A DNA stretch of 32,690 nucleotides, from NCBI RefSeq assembly GCF_002154505.1, contig NZ_MUBM01000333.1, forward strand, positions 1-32,690. The letters run 5' to 3'. Each line of letters opens with the position of its first letter. Within the stretch, counting starts at the first letter, position 1. The notes under the pieces are model-generated. The model saw only the letters and a program-made list of their open reading frames with translations, did not search any database and was not told where the DNA came from. Source of the DNA: Streptomyces carpinensis. GTDB lineage: Bacteria; Actinomycetota; Actinomycetes; Streptomycetales; Streptomycetaceae. The translations under genes and the position numbers were made by a program. This document shows positions 1 through 7,989 of the stretch, in pieces.

Positions 1-20
1 GCGGACCTTAAACGCCAAGC

Positions 21-1523
21 TCAGTGGTTGCGCGGGAACCCGAGGTCGACGCCCGCCGGGGCCTCCGACGGGTCCGGCCAGCGGGTGGTGACCACCTTGC
101 CGCGGGTGTAGAAGTGGGTGCCGTCGTTGCCGTAGATGTGGTGGTCGCCGAAGAGCGAGTCCTTCCAGCCGCCGAAGGAGTGGTAGCCCACCGGCACCGG
201 GATCGGCACGTTGACGCCGACCATGCCGGCCTCGATCTCCAGCTGGAAGCGGCGGGCGGCGCCACCGTCACGGGTGAAGATGGCGGTGCCGTTGCCGAAG
301 GGCGACTCGTTGATGAGCGCCACACCGTCCTCGTAGGTGTCCACGCGCAGCACGCACAGCACCGGCCCGAAGATCTCGTCCTGGTACGCCTTGGCGCTGG
401 TCGGCACCCGGTCGAGCAGCGACAGGCCGATCCAGTGGCCGTCCTCGTAGCCCTCCACGGTGTAGCCGGTGCCGTCCAGGACCACCTCGGCGCCCTCGGA
501 GGCCGCGTTCTCCACGTAGGACGCCACCTTGTCGCGGTGCGCCCTGGTGATGAGCGGGCCCATCTCGGAGGCCGGGTCGTTGCCCGGGCCGATCTTGATC
601 TTCTCGGCGCGCTCGCGGATCTTCTCCACCAGCTCGTCGCCGATCGAGCCGACCGCGACGACGGCCGAGATGGCCATGCAGCGCTCGCCCGCCGAGCCGT
701 AGGCCGCGGAGACGGCGGCGTCGGCCGCAGCGTCCAGGTCCGCGTCCGGCAGGACCAGCATGTGGTTCTTGGCGCCGCCGAGCGCCTGCACCCGCTTGCC
801 GTTGGCGGCGGCGGTGGTGTGGATGTAACGGGCGATCGGGGTGGAGCCGACGAAGGAGACCGCCTTGACGTCCGGGTGCTCCAGGAGGCGGTCGACGGCC
901 ACCTTGTCACCGTGGACGACGTTGAAGACGCCGTCCGGCAGGCCCGCCTCGGCCAGCAGCTCGGCGATCCTGAGCGACGCCGACGGGTCCTTCTCGCTCG
1001 GCTTCAGCACGAAGGTGTTGCCGCAGGCGATGGCGATCGGGAACATCCACATCGGGACCATCGCCGGGAAGTTGAACGGGGTGATGCCCGCGACGACGCC
1101 GAGCGGCTGCCGGATCGACGCCACGTCCACGCGCGTCGCGACCTGGGTGGACAGCTCGCCCTTGAGCTGCACGTTGATGCCGCAGGCCAGGTCGACGATC
1201 TCCAGGCCGCGGGCGACCTCGCCGAGCGCGTCGGAGTGCACCTTGCCGTGCTCGGCGGTGATCAGCTCGGCGATCTCCTCGCGGTGGGCGTCCAGCAGCG
1301 CGCGGAACCTGAACAGGATCGAGGTCCGCTGGGCCAGCGAGGACTGGCCCCAGGTCAGGTACGCGTCCTTGGCGGCGGCGACCGCGGCGTCCACCTCCTC
1401 CACGGAGGCGAACGCGACCTTCGTGGTGACCTCGCCGGTCGCCGGGTCCGTGACCGGCCCGTACGTCCCCGAGGCGCCTTCGACGGTCTTCCCGCCGATC
1501 CAGTGGTTGACGATCTTCGTCAT
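21..1523 (-). CDS. mmsA: Methylmalonate-semialdehyde dehydrogenase (CoA-acylating)
   Basis: A 500-residue aldehyde dehydrogenase that oxidises methylmalonate or malonate semialdehyde to propionyl-CoA or acetyl-CoA. The family acts in valine degradation (MsdA/MmsA) and as the last step of myo-inositol degradation (IolA). Visible family marks are the FNFPAMVPMWMFP segment, the cofactor-site run NTFVLKPSEKDPS, QALGGAKNHMLVLPDADLD, and the catalytic cysteine C282 in GSAGERCMAIS. Length is normal. The ATG start is preceded by AAGGAG about nine bases upstream. The inositol kinase gene iolC lies 553 bases upstream on the same strand, which favours an inositol role, though valine catabolism is equally compatible. 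The iolC transcript may or may not read through; a separate promoter in the gap is likely but I could not fix it. Confidence 0.95.
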   Translation of the reverse strand: MTKIVNHWIGGKTVEGASGTYGPVTDPATGEVTTKVAFASVEEVDAAVAAAKDAYLTWGQSSLAQRTSILFRFRALLDAHREEIAELITAEHGKVHSDALGEVARGLEIVDLACGINVQLKGELSTQVATRVDVASIRQPLGVVAGITPFNFPAMVPMWMFPIAIACGNTFVLKPSEKDPSASLRIAELLAEAGLPDGVFNVVHGDKVAVDRLLEHPDVKAVSFVGSTPIARYIHTTAAANGKRVQALGGAKNHMLVLPDADLDAAADAAVSAAYGSAGERCMAISAVVAVGSIGDELVEKIRERAEKIKIGPGNDPASEMGPLITRAHRDKVASYVENAASEGAEVVLDGTGYTVEGYEDGHWIGLSLLDRVPTSAKAYQDEIFGPVLCVLRVDTYEDGVALINESPFGNGTAIFTRDGGAARRFQLEIEAGMVGVNVPIPVPVGYHSFGGWKDSLFGDHHIYGNDGTHFYTRGKVVTTRWPDPSEAPAGVDLGFPRNH

Positions 1524-2076
1524 GCCGGGTTACTCCTTCACAGATGGCGGCGTCGGGTCCAGACGTGCCGTGCGTACAGCTCGTGTGCCGGGGCCGCCGA
1601 CACTCCGGTCGCGGTCCCGGCCACGGATACATCCCACCAGGGGCCGCGCCCCGGGCGCGCCCGACAGAGTGTCTGCGGTTCCGGTCGTTGCGTAGACACA
1701 TGTGGTCGCACGGACATCGTGCGGGCGTGTCCGGTGTGTCCGGCGCCCACGGGCGAGGACGGAAGCGGCGGGCCGTGCGGGTGACCTCCGGCGCGGGGCC
1801 GTAGCGGGCGGGGAGTCGACGCTCGCACTTCGCTCCTGCCAGGGCGAAGCGGCCTCCCGCGCCGGAGGCGATCGGTGGCCGGACGGCGCGGGGCCCGGGT
1901 GTGTCCACCCAACGCGCTCCGCCCGCCCGGCTCTTGGCATTCCTGGTCCGCTGTGCCGTGATGTACCTGCACCGTACAACCGCCGCCCGCCGCACACGCG
2001 CGCCACTCGGGGGTGCGGACGGCGAACGCGTGTCCGCGGGCCGTCACGAGGGCCCCGGCGTACGGCGCACGACCGG
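1524..2076. other. Intergenic region upstream of mmsA
   Basis: This 553-base gap holds no open frame with coding character. It presumably contains the mmsA promoter. Two palindromic elements stand out: CACATGTG at 1697-1704 flanked by partly symmetric bases, and TGTAC-N7-GTACA at 1962-1978. Neither can be assigned to a known regulator from sequence alone. Confidence 0.5.
1962..1978. promoter_or_regulatory. Inverted repeat TGTAC-N7-GTACA, possible operator
   Basis: Two 5-base arms, TGTAC and GTACA, are separated by seven bases. The element lies about 440 bases upstream of the mmsA start and about 100 bases past the iolC stop. An operator role for a dimeric regulator of inositol genes is possible, but the arms are short and chance occurrence is not excluded. 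Confidence 0.2.
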
Positions 2077-3042
2077 TCACCCGCTCCCTCCTCCCCGTAC
2101 CGCTCCCGCTTCGAGGGCCGACTCCACCTCGGCCGGGGTGGGCATCGCGGAGGAGCACTCCAGACGGGAGGCGACGATCGCGCCGGCGGCGTTGGCGTAC
2201 CGCATGACCCGCTCCAGGTCCCACCCGGCGAGCAGCCCGTGGCACAGCGAGCCGCCGAAGGCGTCGCCGGCACCGAGCCCGTTGACGACGTCGACCGGAA
2301 GCGGCGGTACCTCGGCCGTCTCGCCGGTGCCGCTGACGGCGAGGACGCCCTTGGGTCCCTGTTTCACCACGGCGAGTTCCACGCCGGCGTCCAGCAGGGC
2401 GCGGGCGGCGGCGTGCGGCTCGCGCAGGCCGGTGGCGACCTCCACCTCGTCGAGGTTGCCGACGGCGACGGTGGTGTGCCGCAGTGCCTCGGTGTAGAAG
2501 GGCCGGGCGGCCTCCGGATCGGCCCAGAACATGGGGCGCCAGTCGAGGTCGAAGACGGTCGTGCCCGCCCTGGCCCGGTGGGCGAGCGCGGCCAGGGTCG
2601 CGGTGCGGCTGGGCTCCTCGCTCAGGCCGGTGCCGGTGACCCAGAAGACGCTCGCGTCGAAGACGGCGTCCAGATCGAGCTCGTGGGCGTCGATCTCCAG
2701 GTCGGGGGCCTTGGGCTGCCGGTAGAAGTAGAGCGGGAAGTCGTCCGGCGGGAACACCTCGCAGAAGGTCACCGGCGTGGGCAGCCCGGGCACCGGTGCG
2801 ACCCAGCGGTCGTCGACGCCGAAGCCGCGCAACGCCTCGTGCAGGTAGGCGCCGAACGGGTCGTCCCCGGTGCGGGTGATCACCGCAGTACGGCGGCCGA
2901 GGCGGGCCGCGGCGACCGCGACGTTCGTCGCCGAGCCGCCCAGGAACTTGCCGAAGGAGGACACCTGGGCGAGCGGCACGCCCGTCTGCAGCGGATAGAG
3001 GTCCACGCCGATCCGTCCCATGGTGATCAGGTCGTACGCCAT
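2077..3042 (-). CDS. iolC: 5-dehydro-2-deoxygluconokinase (PfkB family)
   Basis: A 321-residue PfkB-family sugar kinase matching IolC, which phosphorylates 5-dehydro-2-deoxy-D-gluconate in myo-inositol catabolism. The first PfkB signature is at the N-terminal GKFLGGSATNVAVAAARLG. The second is near the C-terminus, NGLGAGDAFGGSLCHG, with the catalytic Asp in GAGD; the Asn-Gly-Leu-Gly form before AGD is typical of IolC rather than ribokinase. The start is set at ATG 3040-3042 (MAYDLITMGR): a longer frame exists upstream, but the family begins here and a -10/-35 pair lies 30-60 bases upstream. It is transcribed towards mmsA, so the two probably serve one pathway. The other iol genes are not in the window. 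Confidence 0.9.
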   Translation of the reverse strand: MAYDLITMGRIGVDLYPLQTGVPLAQVSSFGKFLGGSATNVAVAAARLGRRTAVITRTGDDPFGAYLHEALRGFGVDDRWVAPVPGLPTPVTFCEVFPPDDFPLYFYRQPKAPDLEIDAHELDLDAVFDASVFWVTGTGLSEEPSRTATLAALAHRARAGTTVFDLDWRPMFWADPEAARPFYTEALRHTTVAVGNLDEVEVATGLREPHAAARALLDAGVELAVVKQGPKGVLAVSGTGETAEVPPLPVDVVNGLGAGDAFGGSLCHGLLAGWDLERVMRYANAAGAIVASRLECSSAMPTPAEVESALEAGAVRGGGSG

Positions 3043-3074
3043 CGGCTTCCGCTTCCCTTCGCTCGACTCCCCCG

Positions 3075-3104
3075 GTTGTAGTGCCGTACCCGGAAGGCTG
3101 TCAA
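3075..3104 (-). promoter_or_regulatory. iolC promoter, strong -35/-10
   Basis: On the minus strand TTGACA (3099-3104) is followed after 18 bases by TACAAC (3075-3080). This is close to the vegetative HrdB consensus and unusually good for Streptomyces. Predicted transcription start is near 3068, giving a leader of about 25 bases before the iolC ATG. A perfect 10-base palindrome, TGTCCGGACA, sits just upstream at 3110-3119 and could be an operator or activator site. Confidence 0.6.
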
Positions 3105-3319
3105 GACTTTGTCCGGACATTCGGACGAGCGGAGTGGTTGGGCGGAAGCACTCACCGTCTCGCGACCCTCCGGCTCCCGCCGTCCCCTTCCGTCTCCGCC
3201 TGTTCGTCTTCCACGGGCCCGGCGTGCCGTAGCACCATGGGGGAGTCCAACACTCCGGTACCGCACAGCGCTTCGGCCGGGAGCGGGAGCAGTGAGGACG
3301 GGGCGGGGCGATCACTCCG

Positions 3320-3500
3320 GTGCACCCATCGGCACAACGCTCGGTGCGCACTCTGGCGTGGCAGGGGGCTGACGGGTCCTGGGAGGCCGTGCTCGCGCCG
3401 CCCCATCCGCGGCTGCGGCCGGGTGTGCTCGGCTACCGGGGGATCCGGGTCGCGGGCCCGCGGCGCCGGCTGGAGACGCCGATCGGGGCGGTGCGGATTT
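3320..3500 (+). pseudogene. N-terminal remnant of an AraC-family regulator
   Basis: The translated frame contains WEAVLAPPHPRLRPGVLGYR followed by GIRVAGPRRRLETPIGAV. This matches my knowledge of the start of actinobacterial AraC-type regulators, whose sensor domain opens with a PHPxLRPxVxGYRGFR motif and then an RRRLExPxGxVT block. After about 60 residues the similarity stops and the frame becomes low-complexity Pro/Arg sequence. No beta-barrel remainder and no C-terminal AraC DNA-binding domain can be found in any frame before the next gene. No ribosome binding site precedes it. I read it as a 3'-truncated relic rather than an expressed gene; it could also be a short protein of its own, which is less likely. 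Confidence 0.5.
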
Positions 3501-3536
3501 CCCCAAGACCGGTAGCGGGCACCCCCTGCACGCTGA

Positions 3537-3552
3537 TCATCCGGCCGGATGA
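3537..3552. repeat. Perfect 16-base palindrome TCATCCGGCCGGATGA
   Basis: Two uninterrupted 8-base half-sites, TCATCCGG and CCGGATGA, form an even-length perfect palindrome downstream of the AraC remnant and about 355 bases upstream of the HTH gene. Such a site could bind a small dimeric regulator. As RNA it would make a poor hairpin because it leaves no loop, so a DNA-level function is more likely if it has one. Confidence 0.35.
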
Positions 3553-3907
3553 CCGGGGGACGGTGGGAACCCGGCGGGCCGCCCCGGTACAAGGGCGCGG
3601 CGCGCCCCTGGCCTCCACGGGGTCCGCCCGGTTTCCGCCCCCGGTCCGCGTCCGGCTCCCCGAGCAGCCGCACCGGCCACCCGGCCGGTGCCCTCCCCGC
3701 GCTTCCCGCTTCAGTTCTGTCACGAACGCGACTCTTCTGTCACATCTGTCTCAGGGGTTCGAGGCCTTGGTCACGCCCGGTCGACAGGCGCTCGCCGTTG
3801 CCGCTCGGCGTCGTTCACCGGGCACAGGCTCATTGATCGCCGACGCGGCGCCCGGCTCCCCCGACGGCCTCCGGCCGCCGCCGTGGCACGCGCAGGGAGG
3901 TGCACTC

Positions 3908-4108
3908 ATGACCGACCGAAGGCTCTGGTCGTACAAGGAGATCGCCGCGCACATCCGGGTGCAGCCGGACACCGTGCGGTCCTACCGCAAGCACGGCCTG
4001 CTGCCGCCGCCCGACCATGTGGAGGGCGGCAGGCCGTACTGGTACGCCGACACCGTCCGCACCTGGGTCGCCTCCCGGCCCGGCAACCGGGGCCGCGGGG
4101 CCGACTGA
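3908..4108 (+). CDS. Small helix-turn-helix DNA-binding protein (AlpA/MerR-like)
   Basis: A 66-residue protein that is nearly all one winged-helix DNA-binding domain. The motif runs WSYKEIAAHIRVQPDTVRSY, then RKHGLLPPPD and a GRPYW wing, then TVRTWVASRPG. This matches the AlpA/excisionase-like and truncated MerR-like fold; no effector or dimerisation domain follows. The ATG at 3908 is preceded by AGGGAGGTG at good spacing, which decides the start. It stands alone, convergent with the alcohol dehydrogenase gene 25 bases downstream. No integrase or phage gene is near, so a transcription-factor role is more likely than excision. Its target is unknown. Confidence 0.75.
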   Translation: MTDRRLWSYKEIAAHIRVQPDTVRSYRKHGLLPPPDHVEGGRPYWYADTVRTWVASRPGNRGRGAD

Positions 4109-4133
4109 GCCCCCCATTCGTCCGGTCGGCGTC

Positions 4134-5177
4134 TCACCGCCACGGTTCGATGACCGTGACCCCGGACCCCGGCGCCGTCCCCATCGCCGCGAGCGCGTCC
4201 GGCACGGCCGTCAGCGGGATGGTCGACGTCACCAGCAGATCGGGGCGCAGGATGCCCGCCGCGACCAGCCGCAGCATCTCCGGATAGGCGTGGGCGGCCA
4301 TGCCGTGGCTGCCGAGGAGTTCGAGTTCCAGCGCGATCGCCCGGGCCATGGGGACCGGGGTCGTACCGGTCGCGGAGGGCAGCAGGCCGACCTGGACGTG
4401 GCGGCCGCGGCGGCGCAGCCCGTTCACGGAGGCCGCGCACGTGGCGGGCGAGCCGAGCGCGTCGAGGGAGAGGTGGGCGCCGCCGCCGGTGATCTCCCGG
4501 ACCCGCTCCGCGGTGTCCCGCCCGTCGGAGGCGTCCACGCACTCCGCCGCGCCGAACTCCCGTGCCAGCCCCAGGGCCCGCTCGGAGACGTCCACCGCCA
4601 CGACCCGCGCCCCGCAGGCGGCAGCGATCATCACCGCCGACAGGCCCACGCCCCCGCAGCCGTGCACGGCGACCCACTCCCCGGCGGCGAGGCGGCCCTG
4701 CTGGACCACCGCGCGGTAGGCCGTGGCGTAGCGGCAGCCGAGCGAGGCCGCCGTGGCGAAGGAGAGCTGGTCGGGCACCGCGACGAGGTTCACGTCGGCG
4801 TGGTCGAGCGCCACGTACTGGGCGAAGGAGCCCCAGTGGGTGAATCCGGGCTGGCTCTGGCGTTCGCACACCTGCTGGTCGCCCGCCGCGCACGCGGGAC
4901 AGCTGCCGCAGGCGCAGACGAAGGGGACGGTCACGCGGTCGCCGGGACGCCAACGGCTCACCCGGGGACCGGCCGCCTCGACGACACCGGCGAGTTCGTG
5001 ACCGGGCACGTGCGGCAGCGTGATGTCCGGGTCGTGGCCCTGCCAGCCGTGCCAGTCGCTGCGGCACAGCCCGGTCGCCTCGACCCGCACCACGACCCCG
5101 TGCTCCGCGGGCCGCGGATCGGCCACCTCCCGGACCCGGGCCGGTTCCCCGTACCGCTCGAACACCACAGCCCGCAT
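4134..5177 (-). CDS. Zinc-dependent alcohol dehydrogenase, MDR family
   Basis: A 347-residue medium-chain dehydrogenase. Catalytic-zinc ligands are seen in GLCRSDWHGW (Cys) and PGHELAGVV (His-Glu). The structural zinc loop has four cysteines, CACGSCPACAAGDQQVC. The Rossmann nucleotide site is VHGCGGVGLSAVMIAAACGA followed by VVAVDVS, whose acidic residue after the second strand favours NAD over NADP. The substrate cannot be told from sequence; the family includes alcohol, polyol and threonine dehydrogenases. The ATG start has GGAGGAGAGG upstream. It is divergent from copZ across 166 bases. No operon partner is seen, and the shared spacer does not prove copper control of this gene because the CsoR site lies closer to the cop promoter. 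Confidence 0.88.
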   Translation of the reverse strand: MRAVVFERYGEPARVREVADPRPAEHGVVVRVEATGLCRSDWHGWQGHDPDITLPHVPGHELAGVVEAAGPRVSRWRPGDRVTVPFVCACGSCPACAAGDQQVCERQSQPGFTHWGSFAQYVALDHADVNLVAVPDQLSFATAASLGCRYATAYRAVVQQGRLAAGEWVAVHGCGGVGLSAVMIAAACGARVVAVDVSERALGLAREFGAAECVDASDGRDTAERVREITGGGAHLSLDALGSPATCAASVNGLRRRGRHVQVGLLPSATGTTPVPMARAIALELELLGSHGMAAHAYPEMLRLVAAGILRPDLLVTSTIPLTAVPDALAAMGTAPGSGVTVIEPWR

Positions 5178-5243
5178 CCGTCGCCTCTCCTCCAGAGATC
5201 ACCGTCCGGGACGGAACGCTACTGGGTGAGTCGCGTCGGTCCT

Positions 5244-5271
5244 TTGATGGAATACCCCCTAGGGGTATAGT
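5244..5271 (+). promoter_or_regulatory. cop promoter with embedded CsoR operator
   Basis: TTGATG (5244-5249) and TATAGT (5266-5271) form a promoter with a 16-base spacer. Filling the spacer and entering the -10 is ATACCCC-CTA-GGGGTAT (5252-5268), with 7-base inverted arms around three bases. This matches the G/C-tract palindrome bound by the copper-sensing repressor CsoR in actinobacteria. Bound CsoR would block RNA polymerase directly; Cu(I) would release it. No csoR gene is in the window, so the repressor is presumably encoded elsewhere. Confidence 0.85.
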
Positions 5272-5343
5272 GTGAAGAGAAGAGGGCCTCCGTGGCCCCG
5301 CAGACCCCACATGGCACCCCACAGCCAGGACGAGGAGAGCGAC

Positions 5344-5583
5344 ATGACCGCCCAGACCGAGACCCCGGAGACCGTCACCACCGTCTACAAGGTGAGCGGG
5401 ATGAGCTGCGGACACTGCGAGGGCTCCGTCTCCTCCGAGATCTCCGAACTCCCCGGCGTCAGCTCCGTGAAGGCCGTCGCTTCGACCGGCGAGGTCACCG
5501 TCACCTCCACCGCCCCGCTGGACGAGGAGGCGGTGCGCGCGGCCGTGGACGAGGCGGGCTTCGAGCTCGTCGGCCGCGCCTGA
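5344..5583 (+). CDS. copZ: Copper chaperone, HMA domain (CopZ-like)
   Basis: A 79-residue cytosolic metallochaperone consisting of one heavy-metal-associated domain. The Cu(I)-binding motif is GMSCGHC with Cys22 and Cys25; a His between the cysteines is common in bacterial CopZ. A short acidic and Thr-rich N-terminal tail precedes the domain. It should buffer Cu(I) and hand it to the ATPase encoded next. A longer reading from 5272 is possible, but the ATG at 5344 has GGAGAG just upstream and gives a standard CopZ length. It is the first gene after the CsoR-controlled promoter, separated from copA by 117 bases that hold a strong hairpin. Confidence 0.93.
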   Translation: MTAQTETPETVTTVYKVSGMSCGHCEGSVSSEISELPGVSSVKAVASTGEVTVTSTAPLDEEAVRAAVDEAGFELVGRA

Positions 5584-5641
5584 CCCGGGCGTCCGGGAAA
5601 CGTATCTGCGTCCGGGAGGCCGTGACCCCGCGGCTCCCGGC

Positions 5642-5680
5642 ACCGGGCCGTACCGGCAGGCACCGGCGGTACGGCCCGGT
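5642..5680 (+). terminator. Perfect 14-bp hairpin between copZ and copA
   Basis: The arms ACCGGGCCGTACCG (5642-5655) and its exact reverse complement (5667-5680) enclose an 11-base loop. No U-run follows directly, only CCGTTCTCT, so complete termination is uncertain. In an operon this could be a partial terminator or a 3'-end stabiliser that makes copZ mRNA more abundant than copA mRNA. The copA ribosome site (GGAG near 5690) lies ten bases after the hairpin and is not paired. Confidence 0.65.
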
Positions 5681-5700
5681 CCGTTCTCTGGAGTACGGAC

Positions 5701-7989
5701 ATGACCAGCGTCACCACCAGCACCACCGACACAACGGCGGCATCCGCGGAGACCGGCGCGCCGGACAGCGGGGCGTCCCAGGTCGAGCTGCTCATCGGCG
5801 GGATGACCTGCGCCTCCTGCGCGGCCCGTGTCGAGAAGAAGCTCAACCGGATGGACGGCGTCACCGCGACGGTGAACTTCGCGACGGAGAAGGCCAGGGT
5901 CACCTACCCCCGGGGGGTACAGGTCTCCGACCTGATCGACACCGTGGTGAAGACGGGATACACCGCCGAGGAGCCACCGCCGCCGGCCCCGGAACCCGCC
6001 CCTCGGGATGCCGAGCCGGCCGCCGCCTCGGACCCCGAGGTGGCCGCCCTGCGTCAGCGGCTGGTCGTCTCCGCGCTGCTGGCCGTGCCGGTGGTCCTGC
6101 TGTCCATGGTCCCGCCCCTGCAGTTCGACAACTGGCAGTGGCTCGCGCTGACGCTCGCCGCGCCGGTCGTCGTCTGGGGCGGCCTGCCCTTCCACCGGGC
6201 GGCGTTCACCAACGCCCGGCACGGCGCCGCCACCATGGACACGCTGGTCTCGGTCGGCACGCTGGCCGCGTTCGGCTGGTCGCTGTGGGCGCTGTTCCTC
6301 GGGGACGCCGGCGTGCCCGGCATGCACGACGAGTTCCGTCTCACCGTCTCCCGGATGGACGCGGCCTCCACCATCTACCTCGAGGTCGCCTCCGGAGTCG
6401 TGGCGTTCATCCTGCTGGGCCGCTATCTGGAGGCCCGCTCCAAGCGGCGGGCGGGCGCCGCGCTGCGGGCGCTGCTGGAGCTGGGCGCGAAGGAGGTGTC
6501 CGTGCTCCGGGGCGGCCGGGAGGTCCGGATCCCCGTGTCCCGGCTGGCCGTCGGCGACCGGTTCGTGGTCCGGCCCGGCGAGAAGATCGCCACCGACGGC
6601 ACGGTCGTGGAGGGCGCCTCGGCGGTCGACGCCTCGATGCTGACCGGCGAGTCCGTGCCGGTGGACGTGGCGGCCGGCAGCACGGTCGCCGGCGCCACGG
6701 TCAACGCGGGCGGGAGGCTCGTGGTCGAGGCCACCCGGGTCGGCGCCGACACCCAGCTCGCGCGGATGGCGAAGCTGGTCGAGGACGCGCAGAACGGCAA
6801 GGCTCAGGTACAGCGGCTGGCCGACCGGATCTCGGCGGTGTTCGTGCCGGTCGTCCTTCTCATCGCCGTCGGCACCCTGCTGACCTGGCTGTTCGCCACC
6901 GGCGACGTCACCGCATCGTTCACCGCGGCCGTCGCGGTGCTGATCATCGCCTGCCCGTGCGCGCTGGGCCTGGCCACGCCGACCGCGCTGATGGTCGGCA
7001 CGGGCCGGGGAGCCCAGCTCGGCATCCTGATCAAGGGCCCCGAGGTGCTGGAGTCCACCCGCCGCGTCGACACGGTCGTCCTGGACAAGACCGGCACGGT
7101 CACCACCGGCCGGATGACCCTCCAGCAGGTGTACGCCACCGAGGACACCGACGAGAAGGAGCTGCTGCGGCTCGCCGGCGCCCTGGAGCACGCATCCGAG
7201 CACCCGGTCGCCCGGGCCGTCGCGGCCGGCGCCGAGGAGCGCGTCGGCCCACTGCCCCCGGTCGAGCGTTTCGAGAACGTCCCCGGGCGGGGCGTGCGCG
7301 GACGCGTGGACGGCCATGACGTCGCGGTGGGGCGCCTCTTCGAGGAACTGCCCGACGAGGTCGCCCGGGCCCGGCGCGAGGCCGAGGCGGACGGCCGTAC
7401 GGCCGTCGTGGTCGGCTGGGACGGGATGGCACGGGGTGTCGTCGCGGTGGCGGACACGGTCAAGGAGACCAGCGCCGATGCCGTACGGCAGCTGCGGGCG
7501 CTGGGGCTGCGGCCGGTGCTGCTGACCGGCGACAACCACGCGGTCGCCGAGTCGGTGGCGCGGGAGGTCGGGATCGACCCCGGTGACGTCGTCGCCGAGG
7601 TGCTGCCCGAGGAGAAGGTGGCGGCCGTCGAGCGGCTGCGCTCCGAGGGGCGGACCGTGGCCATGGTCGGTGACGGCGTCAACGACGCCGCCGCCCTCGC
7701 GAGCGCCGATCTGGGCCTGGCGATGGGCACGGGCACGGACGCGGCCATCGAGGCCGGCGACCTGACCCTGGTCCGCGGGGACCTGCGGGTGGCCGCGGAC
7801 GCCATCCGGCTCTCCCGGCGGACGCTGGCCACGATCAAGGGCAACCTGGTGTGGGCCTTCGGCTACAACGTGGCGGCGCTGCCGCTGGCCGCCGCCGGAC
7901 TGCTCAACCCGATGATCGCGGGAGCGGCGATGGCGTTCTCCTCGGTGTTCGTGGTGACGAACAGTCTCCGACTGCGGACGTTCCGCTGA
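5701..7989 (+). CDS. copA: Cu(I)-exporting P1B-type ATPase
   Basis: A 762-residue P1B-1 ATPase that pumps Cu(I) out of the cytoplasm. In order: a Thr/Ser-rich N-tail, one HMA domain with GMTCASC (Cys37, Cys40), transmembrane helices from about residue 115, the actuator motif TGES (315-318), the copper-selective membrane motif Cys418-Pro-Cys420 (IACPCALGLATPTA), the phosphorylation motif DKTGT (Asp462), the SEHPVARAV nucleotide-domain His-Pro motif, and GDGVNDAAALA from 657. A C-terminal pair of helices carries the YN and MAFSS signature residues of Cu(I) pumps. The ATG has GGAG upstream. It is co-transcribed with copZ under CsoR. All catalytic residues are present. Confidence 0.95.
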   Translation: MTSVTTSTTDTTAASAETGAPDSGASQVELLIGGMTCASCAARVEKKLNRMDGVTATVNFATEKARVTYPRGVQVSDLIDTVVKTGYTAEEPPPPAPEPAPRDAEPAAASDPEVAALRQRLVVSALLAVPVVLLSMVPPLQFDNWQWLALTLAAPVVVWGGLPFHRAAFTNARHGAATMDTLVSVGTLAAFGWSLWALFLGDAGVPGMHDEFRLTVSRMDAASTIYLEVASGVVAFILLGRYLEARSKRRAGAALRALLELGAKEVSVLRGGREVRIPVSRLAVGDRFVVRPGEKIATDGTVVEGASAVDASMLTGESVPVDVAAGSTVAGATVNAGGRLVVEATRVGADTQLARMAKLVEDAQNGKAQVQRLADRISAVFVPVVLLIAVGTLLTWLFATGDVTASFTAAVAVLIIACPCALGLATPTALMVGTGRGAQLGILIKGPEVLESTRRVDTVVLDKTGTVTTGRMTLQQVYATEDTDEKELLRLAGALEHASEHPVARAVAAGAEERVGPLPPVERFENVPGRGVRGRVDGHDVAVGRLFEELPDEVARARREAEADGRTAVVVGWDGMARGVVAVADTVKETSADAVRQLRALGLRPVLLTGDNHAVAESVAREVGIDPGDVVAEVLPEEKVAAVERLRSEGRTVAMVGDGVNDAAALASADLGLAMGTGTDAAIEAGDLTLVRGDLRVAADAIRLSRRTLATIKGNLVWAFGYNVAALPLAAAGLLNPMIAGAAMAFSSVFVVTNSLRLRTFR

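Larger units (their letters stand above)
3043..3907. other. Gene-poor stretch between iolC and the HTH gene
   Basis: About 865 bases without an intact gene. It holds the iolC promoter, a remnant of an AraC-family regulator (3320-3500), a perfect 16-base palindrome (3537-3552) and a direct repeat TTCTGTCAC at 3715-3723 and 3735-3743, spaced exactly 20 bases. The direct repeat lies 165-190 bases upstream of the small HTH gene and might be a regulatory site. Long frames on both strands here have arginine/proline-rich, non-coding composition. Confidence 0.5.

Noticed and set aside
1538..2245. Long minus-strand frames in the mmsA-iolC gap
   Set aside because: Low-complexity Arg/Gly/Pro/His sequence, overlapping the iolC 3' end, no start signals and no recognisable family.
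3908..4108. The small HTH protein as a phage excisionase marking an integrated element
   Set aside because: No integrase, attachment-site repeats, tRNA or other mobile genes flank it, and codon use matches the chromosome.
3982..7539. A 1185-codon open frame antisense to the alcohol dehydrogenase and copA genes
   Set aside because: It is an artefact of very high GC; the opposite strand encodes proteins with all expected catalytic motifs, and the antisense product is low-complexity with no recognisable domain.
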